The notes below the pieces were generated by a model. It had not been told where the DNA came from. It ran no database searches and was given only the letters and a program-made list of their open reading frames with translations. Source: [Clostridium] polysaccharolyticum (GTDB lineage Bacteria > Bacillota > Clostridia > Lachnospirales > Lachnospiraceae). From it: a DNA stretch of 64,000 nucleotides. Shown here piece after piece: positions 53,536 through 64,000 of this stretch (its first letter is position 1; each line of letters begins with the position of its first letter). The stretch lies in NCBI RefSeq assembly GCF_900111595.1, contig NZ_FOHN01000007.1:62001-126000 (forward strand), read 5' to 3'. The position numbers and the translations under genes were made by a program.

Positions 53536-55113
53536 ATGGGAAAATGTATAAATTGTGGTGCTCCTGCATTGGATGACGAAGAGTATTGCGAAGCTTGCCT
53601 TTTGCTTCATGATCTGGGGTTAGATAGTGATTCGGAAAACCACGATGATATGTTTGAAAACATGGATGGCTTACTCCCATCAGAAGATCCTGAGACTGAT
53701 TCGTCTGATCTGAATGTAGATGAAGATATAATGAATTTTTTAGATGCGGCAGATGAAGAACCACAGGAATTAACAGATGACAGTATTTTAAGTTTGACTG
53801 AAACTCCAGCCAGTGAAGAAGAACCACAGGGAATCACAGATGACGACATCTTAAGCCTTATTGATAGCCCAGCCAGCGAAGAAGAACCACAGGGAATCAC
53901 AGATGACGACATCTTAAGCCTTACTGATAGCCCAGCCAGTGAAGAAGAACCACAGGGAATCACAGATGATGACATCTTAAGCCTTATTGATAGCCCAGCC
54001 AGTGAAGGAGAACCACAGGGAATCACAGATGATGACATCTTAAGCCTTATTGATAACCCAGCCAGTGAAGAAGAACCACAGGGAATCACAGATGACGATA
54101 TACTGGCACTTGGTGAAGAAACACTGGAGGATTCTTTACAGAGTAATAAATCCAGTGATGTTGGAGATATTCTTTCAGATGCTTTAGGTGTGTTGAATGA
54201 TTCTGCGATGGATGATATGGAAAAGCAGATCATGGAACTTTTACCTGAAGAGGAAAAGGATAAAGCGAAAAAGAAATCCAAAAAGAAAGAAAAACAGTCA
54301 AAAGAAAAACAGTCAAAAGAAAAACAGCCAAAAGAAAAACAGCCAAAAGAAGAACAATCGTTATGGAAAAGGCTATTTAGTAATGTACCTGGACCAGAAC
54401 CAGATCCAGATGCACCATCGGAAGAAGAACTAGAGGCACAGAAACAGGCCGAAAAGGAAGAAAAACAAAAAGAAAAGGCTGCAAAGAAAGCCAAGCAGAA
54501 GGAAGCAAAAGAAGACAGGAAAAAAGCTGTTCAGGAACAAAAAGCTGCAAAGATTGCCGAGAAGAAAAGATTAAAAGAGGAAGAAGAGAAGAATACACCT
54601 GTAGATACAAGCCGTATCAATAAGGTGGGAGCTTCTATTGTATTCGTTTTAGCTGCATGTTTAGCTGTATTTATATTAATCGGAACAAACACTTTTACAT
54701 ACTCCAATGGTGTAAACAGTGCAAAAGATTATTTTAAAGAAAAACAATATACAAAAGCATATCAGAGTATTGCTGGTATTAAGATAAAGGCAAAAGATGA
54801 AAAAACCTATGAAAAAATTGCTACGGTAATGTACGTGAATAGAGAGTATGATTCCTATTATAATTTTTATAATATGGAAATGTATCCACAGTCACTTGAC
54901 TCTTTAATCAAGGGCTTGAAACGTTATGATAAATGCAAAGAAAGTGCTTCTGAACTTGAGGTACTGGATGACTTGGATAATGTAAAATCTAATATTGTTG
55001 GTTCATTAAAAGATTCTTTCAATCTGAACGAAAATGAGGTACAATATTTAGTGAGCATGGATTCCAATGAACAATACAGAAAAGAAATTAAAAAACTTGC
55101 AAAAGCAAGTTAG
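53536..55113 (+). CDS. Zinc-ribbon, repeat-containing single-pass membrane protein
   Basis: 525 residues, family not recognised. The N-terminus is a zinc ribbon (Cys4-Cys7 in CINCG and Cys18-Cys21 in CEAC). Then comes an acidic region with six copies of a 21-residue repeat (core [20 protein letters not shown], about 75-205). A Lys/Gln run of five 5-residue repeats (KEKQS type) and a long Lys/Glu coiled coil (about 295-355) follow. A single membrane helix (about 362-382, [21 protein letters not shown]) is followed by a 140-residue helical external domain. The topology puts the ribbon and repeats in the cytoplasm. It follows cheV by 128 nt. Confidence 0.7.
   Translation: MGKCINCGAPALDDEEYCEACLLLHDLGLDSDSENHDDMFENMDGLLPSEDPETDSSDLNVDEDIMNFLDAADEEPQELTDDSILSLTETPASEEEPQGITDDDILSLIDSPASEEEPQGITDDDILSLTDSPASEEEPQGITDDDILSLIDSPASEGEPQGITDDDILSLIDNPASEEEPQGITDDDILALGEETLEDSLQSNKSSDVGDILSDALGVLNDSAMDDMEKQIMELLPEEEKDKAKKKSKKKEKQSKEKQSKEKQPKEKQPKEEQSLWKRLFSNVPGPEPDPDAPSEEELEAQKQAEKEEKQKEKAAKKAKQKEAKEDRKKAVQEQKAAKIAEKKRLKEEEEKNTPVDTSRINKVGASIVFVLAACLAVFILIGTNTFTYSNGVNSAKDYFKEKQYTKAYQSIAGIKIKAKDEKTYEKIATVMYVNREYDSYYNFYNMEMYPQSLDSLIKGLKRYDKCKESASELEVLDDLDNVKSNIVGSLKDSFNLNENEVQYLVSMDSNEQYRKEIKKLAKAS
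53758..54135 (+). repeat. 63-bp tandem repeat, six copies
   Basis: Units begin at 53758 (degenerate), 53821, 53884, 53947, 54010 and 54073 (last partly degenerate), an exact 63-bp period encoding 21 residues. Middle copies differ by only a few synonymous or single-residue changes (for example ATTGATAGC/ACTGATAGC), so the array is recent or kept homogeneous and copy number may vary between strains. Confidence 0.93.
54286..54360 (+). repeat. 15-bp tandem repeat, five copies
   Basis: AAAGAAAAACAGTCA and close variants at 54286, 54301, 54316, 54331 and 54346, encoding K-E-K-Q-S/P. Same gene as the 63-bp array. Confidence 0.92.
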
Positions 55114-55122
55114 AAAATTGTT

Positions 55123-55151
55123 AGAAGAAACTCTATGTCAGGGTTTCTTCT
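55123..55151 (+). terminator. Hairpin between the zinc-ribbon gene and ung
   Basis: AGAAGAAAC (55123-55131) pairs with GTTTCTTCT (55143-55151), 11-nt loop. No long T-run; a weak terminator or mRNA-end structure. Confidence 0.45.
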
Positions 55152-55207
55152 GCTTTCTAAAGAATGAATGTCTGTATCATGCTATTTTAATTATAAGGAG
55201 TACAGCA

Positions 55208-55882
55208 ATGGGAGCAATTACAAATGATTGGCTAGAAGCAATTGGAGGAGAATTCCATAAGAAGTATTATCGTGATCTATATAATTTTGTTAAGGACGAA
55301 TATAATCATCACCTAATCTTCCCCAAAGCAGATAATATCTTTAATGCATTTCATTTAACACCATATGAGAAAGTGAAAGTTGTCATTATTGGACAGGATC
55401 CGTATCATGGTGAAAATCAGGCACATGGTTTATGTTTTTCTGTGCAGCCAGATGTGAAAATTCCACCTTCATTAGAGAATATTTATAAAGAACTTCATGA
55501 TGATCTTGGATGTAACATACCAAATAACGGATATTTACAGGAATGGGCAGAGCAAGGAGTGCTTTTGTTAAATACTGTTTTAACAGTTCGGGCCCATCAG
55601 GCTGGTTCCCATCAGGGAAAAGGCTGGGAAGAATTTACAGACGCAGTTATTAAGGCCGTAAATGATCTGGATCGTCCAATTGTGTTTATTTTGTGGGGAA
55701 AACCTGCCCAGATGAAACGTAAGATGCTGACCAATCCAAAGCATCTTATTATAGAATCCCCACATCCTAGTCCCCTATCTGCGTATCGAGGATTTTTTGG
55801 AAGCAAACCATTTAGCAGGACAAATGATTTTTTAACTGCAAATGGAGAAGAACCAATTAATTGGCAGATATCAGACAGGTAG
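55208..55882 (+). CDS. ung: Uracil-DNA glycosylase, family 1
   Basis: 224 residues from ATG 55208 with AAGGAG 7 nt upstream; the longer frame overlaps the previous gene and is not Ung-like. Removes uracil from DNA. The water-activating Asp64 lies in [13 protein letters not shown]. The uracil-binding LLNTVLTVR and the DNA-intercalation loop [13 protein letters not shown], with its His, are present. The C-terminus INWQI is typical. Confidence 0.96.
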   Translation: MGAITNDWLEAIGGEFHKKYYRDLYNFVKDEYNHHLIFPKADNIFNAFHLTPYEKVKVVIIGQDPYHGENQAHGLCFSVQPDVKIPPSLENIYKELHDDLGCNIPNNGYLQEWAEQGVLLLNTVLTVRAHQAGSHQGKGWEEFTDAVIKAVNDLDRPIVFILWGKPAQMKRKMLTNPKHLIIESPHPSPLSAYRGFFGSKPFSRTNDFLTANGEEPINWQISDR

Positions 55883-55967
55883 CAGGCAATACAAGAACTC
55901 ATTTTATCACAGCTTTTTCTATTTTTAGAAGTTGTGAATACATAAGATAAAGCAGGGAGAGGATAAA

Positions 55968-56648
55968 ATGAAACAGAAGATGTCAAGACATGAAATGTCA
56001 AAAAAAGAGATATGGAGAGACACTGCATCAATGTTTGTTAGAATGATGTTTGGTTTGGAACTTTTTTTTATGTACATAGGCTGGATTGGATTTGTATTTT
56101 CTCTATCGGGCAATTTGAAATATTTAAAATATATATTGGAGAAGTTAAGTGATGCGAAAATGCAACACTATGATAGTTTCAGTTCTAATATATCACTGGA
56201 CAGTTTACAAAATTTCTTTGAATCATACAGAGTATTTTTTCTGTTTGTCTTAATTCTAGGATTGTTTTTAAGTCTGTTTTGGATTTTATGGTTTCAGATA
56301 GGAAAGAGCAGATGTGTCGCAGCATTACATGTGTTAAAAGATGTCTTTGTTTGTGCGTTATTTGTATATGCATTGTGTAAATTTCCTATTGTACATTATC
56401 TTGAAATTATTTTATTTGTTGTTTTACTGGCATTTGCTTTTGCCGATTGTCTGATTATGAAAAGTCTGTATCTGTATCATAAGAGACTAAAAAAAGAAAG
56501 AATGAGAACACTGGATCAAATACAGGAATATTCTGGAAATGGATATCACATTACAAAACCAAAACTGGATCTGGAATTTCATCCGATTAAGGAAGTTTCA
56601 AGGAAAGAAGAGAAAATTCCAGTGGATGATTATTTAAAGAATATGTAA
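55968..56648 (+). CDS. Small integral membrane protein of unknown function
   Basis: 226 residues, not recognised. Four hydrophobic segments are visible (about 28-47, 88-110, 122-138 and 142-160), followed by a basic cytoplasmic tail of about 60 residues. A loop of about 35 residues with Ser/Asp/Asn lies between the first two helices. GGAGAGG precedes the ATG. A strong terminator shared with the convergent activase gene follows. Confidence 0.65.
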   Translation: MKQKMSRHEMSKKEIWRDTASMFVRMMFGLELFFMYIGWIGFVFSLSGNLKYLKYILEKLSDAKMQHYDSFSSNISLDSLQNFFESYRVFFLFVLILGLFLSLFWILWFQIGKSRCVAALHVLKDVFVCALFVYALCKFPIVHYLEIILFVVLLAFAFADCLIMKSLYLYHKRLKKERMRTLDQIQEYSGNGYHITKPKLDLEFHPIKEVSRKEEKIPVDDYLKNM

Positions 56649-56650
56649 AT

Positions 56651-56676
56651 AAACCCCCGACAAAATCGGGGGTTTT
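56651..56676. terminator. Bidirectional intrinsic terminator
   Basis: AAACCCCCGA (56651-56660), loop caaaa, TCGGGGGTTTT (56666-56676). It serves the plus-strand membrane-protein gene and, with T residues on the other strand too, the convergent minus-strand activase gene ending at 56694. Confidence 0.93.
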
Positions 56677-56693
56677 CTGCTCTTAATTCTATT

Positions 56694-59600
56694 TTAATGA
56701 GAAGTATTTAAGTTGGAAGAAGCAGTAGAAAGCATCAGTTTAATACGATTCAGCTGGTTGACTTCACTTGCTCCTGGATCAAAGTCAATAGCAACAATAT
56801 TTGCATTAGGATAGTCTTTTTTCAATTCTTTAATAACACCTTTACCAACTACGTGATTTGGCAGACAGCCAAAAGGCTGTGTACAAACAATGTTGGCTGC
56901 ACCAGATTGAATTAATTCAATCATTTCAGCAGTTAAGAACCATCCTTCTCCTGTCTGGTTTCCGAGGGATACGACTTTGGAAGCATGCTCTGCTAGTTCT
57001 TTAATCTTAGCTGGGGCAGTAAATCGTTTGCTTGCAGCAAGAGCTTTTCTCATTTCTTTACGATAGCGTTCCAAATACCAGATTACCGCATTGTTAATAC
57101 GGGCCTTTCTAGCACTTTTTCCTAGATATTCTGCTTTAAAGTTACCATTGTATAAACAGTATAAGAAGAAATCTAAAAGGTCTGGGCATACAGCTTCAGC
57201 ACCTTCCGCCTCCAAAAGATCCACAATGTAATTGTTAGCCATTGGAAGGAATTTTACTAAAATTTCACCAACTACTCCAACTTTCGGTTTTACCATATTT
57301 TCATGAATTGGTAAATGGTCAAAATCATGAATAATGCCTTGGATATTTTTGGCGAATTCCTTGGTTTTTCCACTACAGATATCATTGATGACTTTTTTCC
57401 TCCATTTTTCATGCAATGCATTGGCACTTCCAGCCTCTATTTCATAAGGTCTTGTATGATAAAGAACTCTCATAAAAAGGTCTCCATAAACGATAGCCTG
57501 AATTGCACGAACCACCATTTTATGGGAGTATTTCCATCCGGGATTCTTTTCAATGCCTGCACTTAAGGATATAACAGGAATCTGGCTCATGCCTGCATTT
57601 TCAAGAGCACGCCGGATAAAGCCAATGTAGTTGCTTGCACGGCATCCGCCACCAGTCTGTGAAATCAGGATAGCAGTTTTATTCAGATCGTATTTACCAG
57701 ATAACAGGGCCTCCATAAACTGTCCGACAATAATCAAAGATGGATAGCAGGCATCGTTATTTACGTATTTTAAGCCATAATCAATATTAGATTTCCTGCT
57801 CTCTGGAACCACAATATTATAACCACAGGAGGACAGTGCTGGAACTAAAATGTCAAAATGAATCGGTGACATCTGCGGTGCCAAAATGGTATAATTTTTA
57901 CGCATTTCCTTTGTAAATGTTACTCGGTGATGGGAAGCATCTGTTTTAACAGGCACGATGCCCTTTTTATCGCGGACGCGGATAGCAGCAATCAGGGAAC
58001 GGATACGAATCCTGGCTGCACCTAAGTTATTTACTTCATCAATTTTTAGTACCGTATATATTTTATTTGCTTTGGCCAGAATATCATGTACCTGATCGGT
58101 AGTAACAGCATCAAGACCACAGCCAAAGGAATTCAGCTGAATGATTTCCAGATTGGCCTTATCTCGAATATAAGAGGCGGCCTGATACAAACGGGAGTGG
58201 TACATCCATTGATCCATTGCAATAGTAGGACGGTCAACTTTGCCTAAATGGGCAATGCTGTCTTCTGTCAAAACAGCGAAATTGTAAGATGTAATCAATT
58301 CAGGAATTCCGTGGTTAATTTCAGGATCTAAATGATAGGGCCTTCCTGCAAGGACAATTCCTTTCCCATTGGTACGCTCCAGATAAGAAAGTACATGTTC
58401 ACCTTCTTTGCGTATATCATTCACAAAATTCATCTGTTCATTCCATGCAGACTGGACTGCATTTACAATTTCCTTTTCAGGTATATTATTTTCCTTCGTA
58501 AAGAATTTCACTAAACAGTTCGTAAGGATTTCTTTATTTTCAAATGAAATAAAAGGATTCTGGTAAATAATATCGCCATTTCGAAGTTCATCTACATTAT
58601 TTTTAATATTTTCACCATATGAAGTTACAATAGGGCAATTGTAATGATTCTGGGCACCTTCTGCCATGTTTTTTTCATATGGAACGCAAGGGTAGAAAAT
58701 ATATGGTGCGTTATGCCGAATCAGCCAGGATACATGTCCATGTGCAATTTTAGCAGGATAGCATTCTGATTCACTTGGAATCGATTCAATTCCTAATTCA
58801 TAAATGTTACGGTTAGAAAATGGGGACAGCATAACGTGGTATCCTAATTCTGTAAAAAATGTATGCCAGAAAGGATAATTCTCATACATATTTAATACTC
58901 TTGGAATTCCTACAATACCTCGATATGCTTTTTCATCAGCCAAAGGTTCATAGTCAAACAGGCGCTTTTGCTTATAGGCATAAAGGTTTGGAACTTCGTC
59001 CTTTTTCTTTTCCTTCCCTAAGCCACGTTCACACCGGTTACCAGTGACAAACTGTCTGCCACCTGAGAAACGGTTAATGGTAAGTAGGCAGCTATTGGTA
59101 CATCCCTTGCACCTGGCCATTTTGGTTTCAAATTTCAGGGCATTAACCTGTTCAATGGAGAGCATAGTAGTTTCCATGCCTTCTTCATAATGTTCCCTGG
59201 CAATTAAAGCAGCTCCAAAAGCACCCATGATACCAGCAATGTCTGGACGAACTGCCTGACAGCTGGAGATACGTTCAAAACTTCTCAGCACTGCATCGTT
59301 GTAAAAAGTACCGCCTTGTACGACGATTTTGGAACCAAGGTCTCTTGGATCCGTTAATTTAATCACTTTAAGAAGTGCATTTTTAATAACAGAATAAGCT
59401 AATCCTGCGGAAATGTCTTCTACAGTAGCACCTTCTTTTTGAGCTTGTTTCACTTTGGAATTCATAAATACGGTACAGCGGGAACCTAAATCAATTGGAT
59501 TCTTTGCATACAATGCGGATTTTGCAAAATCCTTTACTTCGTAATTTAATGATTTTGCAAAGGTTTCAATAAAGGAGCCGCAGCCAGAAGAACAGGCTTC

Positions 59601-60926
59601 ATTTAATTGTACGCTGTCTATTGTATTGTTTTTAATTTTAATACACTTCATATCCTGTCCGCCGATATCCAGGATGCAATCTACGTCTGGCTCAAAAAAG
59701 GCAGCAGCATAATAGTGAGCTACCGTTTCAACTTCGCCTTCTTCTAACAGCAAAGCAGACTTAATAAGTGCTTCGCCATAGCCAGTTGAGCAGGAACGAA
59801 CAATTCTTGCACTGTCAGGTAAAACTTCATAAATTTCTTTCAAAGCTTTCATGGTAGTTTTTAAAGGACTACCGTTGTTATTACTATAGAAAGAGTAGAG
59901 CAGGGAGCCATCTTCCCCTACTAGAGCAGCCTTTGTAGTTGTGGAACCTGCATCAATGCCTAAAAAGCAGTCACCTTCGTATTCAGCAATTTTTCCTTTT
60001 TTTACAGAATTTTCTGAATGGCGTTTTAAAAAACGGGAATACTCATTAGTATCTTGAAATAATGGTTCCATTCTAGAAACCTCAAATTCCAGCTGGATAT
60101 GGGATTCTAGTAATGTATTTAAAGCAGACAGGGAAGTCGTGCTTTCTAATTTTGAATTTAAAGCTGCACCAGATGCCGCAAACAAATGAGAATGTTCAGG
60201 TGCAATCACAGCTTCGTCAGGCAGGTTTAGTGTTTCAATGAATGCCTTTTTAAGTTCTGTTAAGAAATGAAGCGGACCTCCTAAAAAAGCTACATTTCCA
60301 CGGATTGGCTTTCCACAAGCTAATCCGCTGATTGTCTGATTTACAACTGCTTGAAATATACTGGCGGACAGATCCTCCTTGGTAGCACCCTCGTTAATTA
60401 GTGGCTGGATATCAGATTTGGCAAATACACCACATCTTGCAGCAATAGGATAAATTGCTTTATGATTTTTAGCATATTCATTTAGACCTTTCGCATCCGT
60501 CTTTAACAGCGAAGCCATTTGATCAATAAAGGAACCTGTACCACCTGCACAGATACCATTCATTCTTTGGTCAATTCCCCCGGTAAAATAGATGATTTTG
60601 GCATCTTCTCCGCCTAATTCTATCGCAACGTCTGTTTGAGGAGCGTAATCTTTTAGTGCAGTTGCAACGGATATAACTTCCTGTACGAAAGGTATATGCA
60701 GATGCCTGGCTAAAGATAACCCGCCAGAACCTGTAATCATTGGAGCAACTGTTAAATCCCCAAATTCCTTCGTGGCAGCTTTCATGATGCTTGCTAAAGT
60801 CTCTTGAATATTGGCATAATGTCTCTGGTAATCAGAGAAAATAATCTGGTTTTCTTCGTCAAGTATAGCTGTTTTGACAGTAGTTGAGCCAATATCAATT
60901 CCCAGTCTATAAACTTTTTTATCCAT
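56694..60926 (-). CDS. Giant fused 2-hydroxyacyl-CoA dehydratase-type activase (BcrAD/BadFG family)
   Basis: 1410 residues. Two ASKHA ATPase domains lie in tandem: the first starts [14 protein letters not shown] and has GGEDAKII and [12 protein letters not shown], and the second (about 320-590) starts [16 protein letters not shown] and has DIGGQDMKC with [11 protein letters not shown], whose Cys pair binds a 4Fe-4S cluster in HgdC-type activators. A Cys-rich segment CKGCTNSC follows (about 618). The C-terminal 750 residues are the DUF2229/HgdB-like part with the FGCGLDAV and FGCLPNHVV Cys sites. Such fused proteins are common in Clostridia. The activator type uses ATP to deliver a low-potential electron; the substrate of this one is unknown. 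The AAGGAGG is 20 nt from the ATG; an in-frame CTG at 60935 is 11 nt away. Confidence 0.88.
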   Translation of the reverse strand: MDKKVYRLGIDIGSTTVKTAILDEENQIIFSDYQRHYANIQETLASIMKAATKEFGDLTVAPMITGSGGLSLARHLHIPFVQEVISVATALKDYAPQTDVAIELGGEDAKIIYFTGGIDQRMNGICAGGTGSFIDQMASLLKTDAKGLNEYAKNHKAIYPIAARCGVFAKSDIQPLINEGATKEDLSASIFQAVVNQTISGLACGKPIRGNVAFLGGPLHFLTELKKAFIETLNLPDEAVIAPEHSHLFAASGAALNSKLESTTSLSALNTLLESHIQLEFEVSRMEPLFQDTNEYSRFLKRHSENSVKKGKIAEYEGDCFLGIDAGSTTTKAALVGEDGSLLYSFYSNNNGSPLKTTMKALKEIYEVLPDSARIVRSCSTGYGEALIKSALLLEEGEVETVAHYYAAAFFEPDVDCILDIGGQDMKCIKIKNNTIDSVQLNEACSSGCGSFIETFAKSLNYEVKDFAKSALYAKNPIDLGSRCTVFMNSKVKQAQKEGATVEDISAGLAYSVIKNALLKVIKLTDPRDLGSKIVVQGGTFYNDAVLRSFERISSCQAVRPDIAGIMGAFGAALIAREHYEEGMETTMLSIEQVNALKFETKMARCKGCTNSCLLTINRFSGGRQFVTGNRCERGLGKEKKKDEVPNLYAYKQKRLFDYEPLADEKAYRGIVGIPRVLNMYENYPFWHTFFTELGYHVMLSPFSNRNIYELGIESIPSESECYPAKIAHGHVSWLIRHNAPYIFYPCVPYEKNMAEGAQNHYNCPIVTSYGENIKNNVDELRNGDIIYQNPFISFENKEILTNCLVKFFTKENNIPEKEIVNAVQSAWNEQMNFVNDIRKEGEHVLSYLERTNGKGIVLAGRPYHLDPEINHGIPELITSYNFAVLTEDSIAHLGKVDRPTIAMDQWMYHSRLYQAASYIRDKANLEIIQLNSFGCGLDAVTTDQVHDILAKANKIYTVLKIDEVNNLGAARIRIRSLIAAIRVRDKKGIVPVKTDASHHRVTFTKEMRKNYTILAPQMSPIHFDILVPALSSCGYNIVVPESRKSNIDYGLKYVNNDACYPSLIIVGQFMEALLSGKYDLNKTAILISQTGGGCRASNYIGFIRRALENAGMSQIPVISLSAGIEKNPGWKYSHKMVVRAIQAIVYGDLFMRVLYHTRPYEIEAGSANALHEKWRKKVINDICSGKTKEFAKNIQGIIHDFDHLPIHENMVKPKVGVVGEILVKFLPMANNYIVDLLEAEGAEAVCPDLLDFFLYCLYNGNFKAEYLGKSARKARINNAVIWYLERYRKEMRKALAASKRFTAPAKIKELAEHASKVVSLGNQTGEGWFLTAEMIELIQSGAANIVCTQPFGCLPNHVVGKGVIKELKKDYPNANIVAIDFDPGASEVNQLNRIKLMLSTASSNLNTSH

Positions 60927-61096
60927 ACGTGTCAGCGAATGCTGTTCCTCCTTCTAGTTTCAGTTAAACACATTTAAGATTAATTATAAGTCAATTGGAA
61001 GGTAAGTTCAATAAAATATTTCAAAGTTGTCATAGAACATTTCAACTGCAAAGGAATATAATATACCAATGATTATGTTTTATGGAAGGTTTCAAA

Positions 61097-62221
61097 ATGA
61101 ATCGTAGTAGCAACTATAGTAATAATGCTAATCGTAATGTCTCCAATGTTAGCAACGCTGGAGCTAGTTACTGTAACGGTACAAAGTATGTGATTAAAAA
61201 GGGTGACACCTTATATAGCATTAGCAGAAGATATGATGTGCCTCTTGCAATGGTCTTGAGAGCAAATCCATATGTAGATGTTTATAATTTGCAGATTGGG
61301 GATGAGATTTGCATTCCTGATGGTTCTGAATCCCAGACTCCTGCCAAGAGTCTGGGCCCAGTGCGTCTACCAGTGGCAGAAAGGCCAGCTCCTGTAAATC
61401 AAACAAGGCCACAAGTTCCCGTACGTCCACCTAAGCCACAGGAACCAGATCCTGTTATTACACGAAAGGCAGACAGAGCTCCTATGGCAAATAAGAGTAC
61501 AGAGTCTGGTACAAGAAATACCTTTAACTTCAATTATTATGGGGGCAATTCATTAAATATGGGAAGCAAAAATGAGAGTGTATCCAGGAAACCGGCAGAA
61601 CAAGTTAAAAAGGCAGCTCCAGTTCGCCAGACCATTCCTGTAGTAGAAAGCAAACCAGTCCGCCAGACAATGGCAGCAGCACAAAGAGAGCCAGCTCGTC
61701 AGGCAGTACCAGCCCGCCGTCCAGTGACAACGGAAAGGGAAGAACGTGACATTCCTGGATATTACATGGATACCACTTCAGAACGGCCTGTCAGAACTAT
61801 GAGAAAAACAATGCCTGTTCGTATTATTACAGCTCCAGTAATGGAGGAAGAAATGTATGTTGAAAGAAAAGAAGATATGGGTGGACGCTGGTGTTCCAAT
61901 CAAGATAGAGAACGTTTTCACAGTATCTTAAATTATGATGAATCTATGGAAAAGGCTTGCTGTACCAAAATGCCTAAATGCACACAAAGTGTAACACGAC
62001 CAGAAAAAAATACTTGTGGATGTGGTCAGGATAAAGACGATGACGATAACGGTGGCATTGCAATCATTTCCTATGTGTCCAAAGACAATGATACATTACA
62101 GGATGTTTTGGATTATTTTACAATGGACGTAATGGATTTGTTTCAGTACAATGTTCCAGATAGGATTCATTTGAAACCAGGATGTATGATTCGTGTACCT
62201 GGAAAAGGGGATGACAGATAA
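61097..62221 (+). CDS. LysM-domain protein, possibly a spore-coat or wall protein
   Basis: 374 residues from ATG 61097, with GGAAGG 7 nt upstream. An Asn/Ser-rich N-terminus is followed by a LysM domain (about 30-75, YVIKKGDTLYSISRRYDVPLAM to IGDEICIP). A long Pro/Arg/Val-rich middle section (about 80-250) follows, with repeated PVRQT-type segments, then a short Cys-rich part with CCTKMPKC and CGCG. A second, weaker LysM-like domain closes the protein (about 315-372, ending KPGCMIRVP). No signal peptide. This layout recalls SafA/SpoVID-like morphogenetic proteins, which fits a sporulating host, but the assignment is tentative. Confidence 0.75.
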   Translation: MNRSSNYSNNANRNVSNVSNAGASYCNGTKYVIKKGDTLYSISRRYDVPLAMVLRANPYVDVYNLQIGDEICIPDGSESQTPAKSLGPVRLPVAERPAPVNQTRPQVPVRPPKPQEPDPVITRKADRAPMANKSTESGTRNTFNFNYYGGNSLNMGSKNESVSRKPAEQVKKAAPVRQTIPVVESKPVRQTMAAAQREPARQAVPARRPVTTEREERDIPGYYMDTTSERPVRTMRKTMPVRIITAPVMEEEMYVERKEDMGGRWCSNQDRERFHSILNYDESMEKACCTKMPKCTQSVTRPEKNTCGCGQDKDDDDNGGIAIISYVSKDNDTLQDVLDYFTMDVMDLFQYNVPDRIHLKPGCMIRVPGKGDDR

Positions 62222-62284
62222 AAATTAACAAAAAGATGAAAGGTATAATTAAATTTATAGACAATTTTGATAGATTATGTAAAT

Positions 62285-62337
62285 GGGAAGTATTTTGCAC
62301 AGTATTCATCATTTCTGCAGGATGCTTCCTGTTTTTT
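62285..62337 (+). terminator. Terminator after the LysM gene
   Basis: GGAAGTAT (62286-62293) pairs with ATGCTTCC (62322-62329, one G-T pair), with further pairing inside, followed by T residues 62332-62337. Confidence 0.65.
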
Positions 62338-62476
62338 ATATATTTTTAATGCAAAAGGAATATAAGATAAACACGAAATGTTAATACAAGAATTGCTACA
62401 TGTTAGACAAAGAAATAGAAAAGTAAAAAGCTTTTATTTATAATATACTCTATAATAAATAGGAGGTATGTGAAAT

Positions 62477-64000
62477 ATGAGACGAATTTCATTGCTAAAA
62501 GGCAAAAAACAATTCAGTATCGCTATGGCTGCTATTATGGCTGTGACAGGTTTTCAAGTAGTTCCACCACAGCAGGCAAAAGCGGATACTGCAAAAGGAA
62601 CTGTTGTTGCTTCTTTTGATTTTGAAGGAGAGGATACACAAGGATGGGGGCCTCGTGGAGACGAATCGGCTGCTATTACAGCTGACGTAAGCCACACAGG
62701 AAAACAGGCAGTAAAAATAACTGACAGAACAGAGTCCTGGAATGGTATTACCTGTAACTGTACAGATTTACTAGAGGATGGAGAATCCTACACAATTGAA
62801 GCGTATGTTATGTATGATGACAATAAGGTTGGATATCAGCAAAGCATGATGCTTTCCGTACAGACAACAATTGATGGAAAAGATTCCTATAATAACCTAA
62901 CAACAGCAAATGTGTACTGTGGCAGCTGGGTAAAAGTTGAAGGAAACTTTACATATGTTGCAGGTACAGACCTTGTAAACTTCTACATTGAAGGAGGTAC
63001 ACACGACTTCTATATTGATGATGTAACCATTACAAGAAACCCAGCAGCTGAAATTGAGGAAAATATTCCTTCCTTAAAGGATGTATTTGCTCCTTACAAC
63101 TGTAAAGTTGGTACAGCGGTTGTTATGAACGAATTTAACTCTTCTGAAAAGAAGATTATCAAAAAACATTTCAACAGTTTAACAATTGGAAATGAAATGA
63201 AACCTGACAGTGTATTGGATTATGATGCAACGGTAGCTTATATGGAAGAAACAGGAGATCAGACAACCCCTCAGATTACATTGTCTAAAGCAGCACCTAT
63301 TTTAAAATACTGTGAAGCAAATGGCATTGAAATTCGTGGACATGTATTAGCTTGGCATTCACAGACACCTAAGTGGTTTTTTACAGAAAATTATTCTCAG
63401 GATTCTAATGCAAAATTCGTATCCAAAGAAGTTATGTTAGAAAGATTAGAAAACTACATCAAAGCTGTATTTGCAACCGTTAAAAAACAATTCCCAGATC
63501 TTAAGATTTATACATGGGATGTTGTAAATGAAGCTTGTAGTGACAATGGCGGTTACAGAGCAGCTGGAACAGAGGCCAACAAAGAGGGCTCTTTATGGAT
63601 GCAGGTTATTGGGGAGGACTTTATTGAAGCAGCATTTACCTATGCAAGAAAATATGCTCCAGAAGGAACGAATTTAGCTTATAACGATTATAACGAATAC
63701 ATGGGTTCCAAAACAAACATGATCTACAAAGTTGCTAGTAATTTAGCAGACAAAGGCCTTATTGATGTAATTGGCATGCAGATGCATCTGGATATGGATT
63801 TCCCAAGTGTTGATATGTTTGAAAGTGCAGCACGTAAATTTGCCTCTGTACCAGGTGTGAAACTTGAAATTACTGAATTTGATATTACAACATGGGACAG
63901 CACAAAATCAGGATTCGAAAAACAGGGACAGAAAGTAAAAGCATTCTTTGACTGTGCAAAATCCTTAATGGCAGAAGGCATTGAATTTAACTCCATTACA
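62477..64000 (+). CDS. Secreted CBM22-GH10 endo-1,4-beta-xylanase (partial, runs off right edge)
   Basis: 508 codons are visible and no stop is reached. ATG 62477 follows AGGAGG at 62461-62466; the ATG at 62468 stops immediately. Signal peptide about 1-36. A CBM22-like xylan-binding module (about 42-190: VASFDFEGEDTQGW, then VKVEGNFTYVAGTDLVNFYIEG) precedes the GH10 barrel (from about 205). In the barrel the conserved GNEMKPDS and RGHVLAWHSQTPKWF segments lead to the acid/base Glu352 in DVVNEACSD and the nucleophile Glu467 in LEITEFDI. It cuts the xylan backbone and complements the GH43 enzyme at 47 kb. Confidence 0.95.
   Translation, partial: MRRISLLKGKKQFSIAMAAIMAVTGFQVVPPQQAKADTAKGTVVASFDFEGEDTQGWGPRGDESAAITADVSHTGKQAVKITDRTESWNGITCNCTDLLEDGESYTIEAYVMYDDNKVGYQQSMMLSVQTTIDGKDSYNNLTTANVYCGSWVKVEGNFTYVAGTDLVNFYIEGGTHDFYIDDVTITRNPAAEIEENIPSLKDVFAPYNCKVGTAVVMNEFNSSEKKIIKKHFNSLTIGNEMKPDSVLDYDATVAYMEETGDQTTPQITLSKAAPILKYCEANGIEIRGHVLAWHSQTPKWFFTENYSQDSNAKFVSKEVMLERLENYIKAVFATVKKQFPDLKIYTWDVVNEACSDNGGYRAAGTEANKEGSLWMQVIGEDFIEAAFTYARKYAPEGTNLAYNDYNEYMGSKTNMIYKVASNLADKGLIDVIGMQMHLDMDFPSVDMFESAARKFASVPGVKLEITEFDITTWDSTKSGFEKQGQKVKAFFDCAKSLMAEGIEFNSIT

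Noticed and set aside
53607-54494. 295-codon Ser-rich minus-strand open frame
   Set aside because: It is the antisense of the tandem-repeat region of the zinc-ribbon gene; its repeats merely mirror the 63-bp array and it lacks a plausible start context.

Overview
The window looks like a low-GC, spore-forming, motile, plant-polysaccharide-degrading Clostridia chromosome, most likely Lachnospiraceae. The grounds are a Spo0A C-terminus at the left edge, a chemotaxis CheV, modular GH43 and GH10 xylanolytic enzymes, a 2-hydroxyacyl-CoA dehydratase-type activase, and the conserved block gap-pgk-tpi-gpmI-secG ... rnr-smpB-ssrA. No transposase, CRISPR array, rRNA or tRNA was seen; the only RNA gene recognised is tmRNA.

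Layout. 0-5.7 kb: spo0A end, glgA, a small secreted protein whose start codon appears to be ACG, and a lipoprotein/two-permease/ATPase ABC cassette. 5.8-18.6 kb: a Na/Pi transporter, the lower-glycolysis genes, secG, a secreted 5'-nucleotidase, rnr, smpB and ssrA. 18.7-24 kb: an accessory stretch with a hicAB toxin-antitoxin pair under a consensus promoter, a phage-type repressor, a two-component system, a lipoprotein, and an orphan internally deleted Cas3 HD-domain remnant.

24.1-46.8 kb: the highlight, a biosynthetic gene cluster of 17 genes, all on the + strand, that I cannot match to a known one. It has an adenylation-carrier didomain, a free adenylation enzyme, two free carrier proteins, two papain-fold BtrH-type proteins, a chorismatase (probably making 3-hydroxybenzoate), two paralogous B12-type radical SAM enzymes, a ketosynthase-III-like protein, a class III aminotransferase, an aldehyde dehydrogenase, a glutamine-dependent amidotransferase, a B3/B4-domain protein, a beta-rich protein of unknown function, a LysE-type exporter and an ABC exporter. 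There is no recognisable condensation domain, thioesterase or regulator. I infer an anaerobe-made aryl/amino-acid amide assembled on free-standing carriers, with the BtrH-type proteins forming the amide bonds.

46.9-64 kb: a GH43-CBM6-CBM13-CBM2 enzyme, an NSS-family Na+ symporter, a cytoplasmic esterase, cheV, a zinc-ribbon membrane protein with a 63-bp tandem repeat, ung, a small membrane protein, a giant fused acyl-CoA dehydratase activase, a LysM protein and the start of a CBM22-GH10 xylanase running off the right edge.

Starts were re-chosen by ribosome-binding-site spacing where the longest reading frame was implausible. All domain assignments come from reading motifs by eye; no database search was run.
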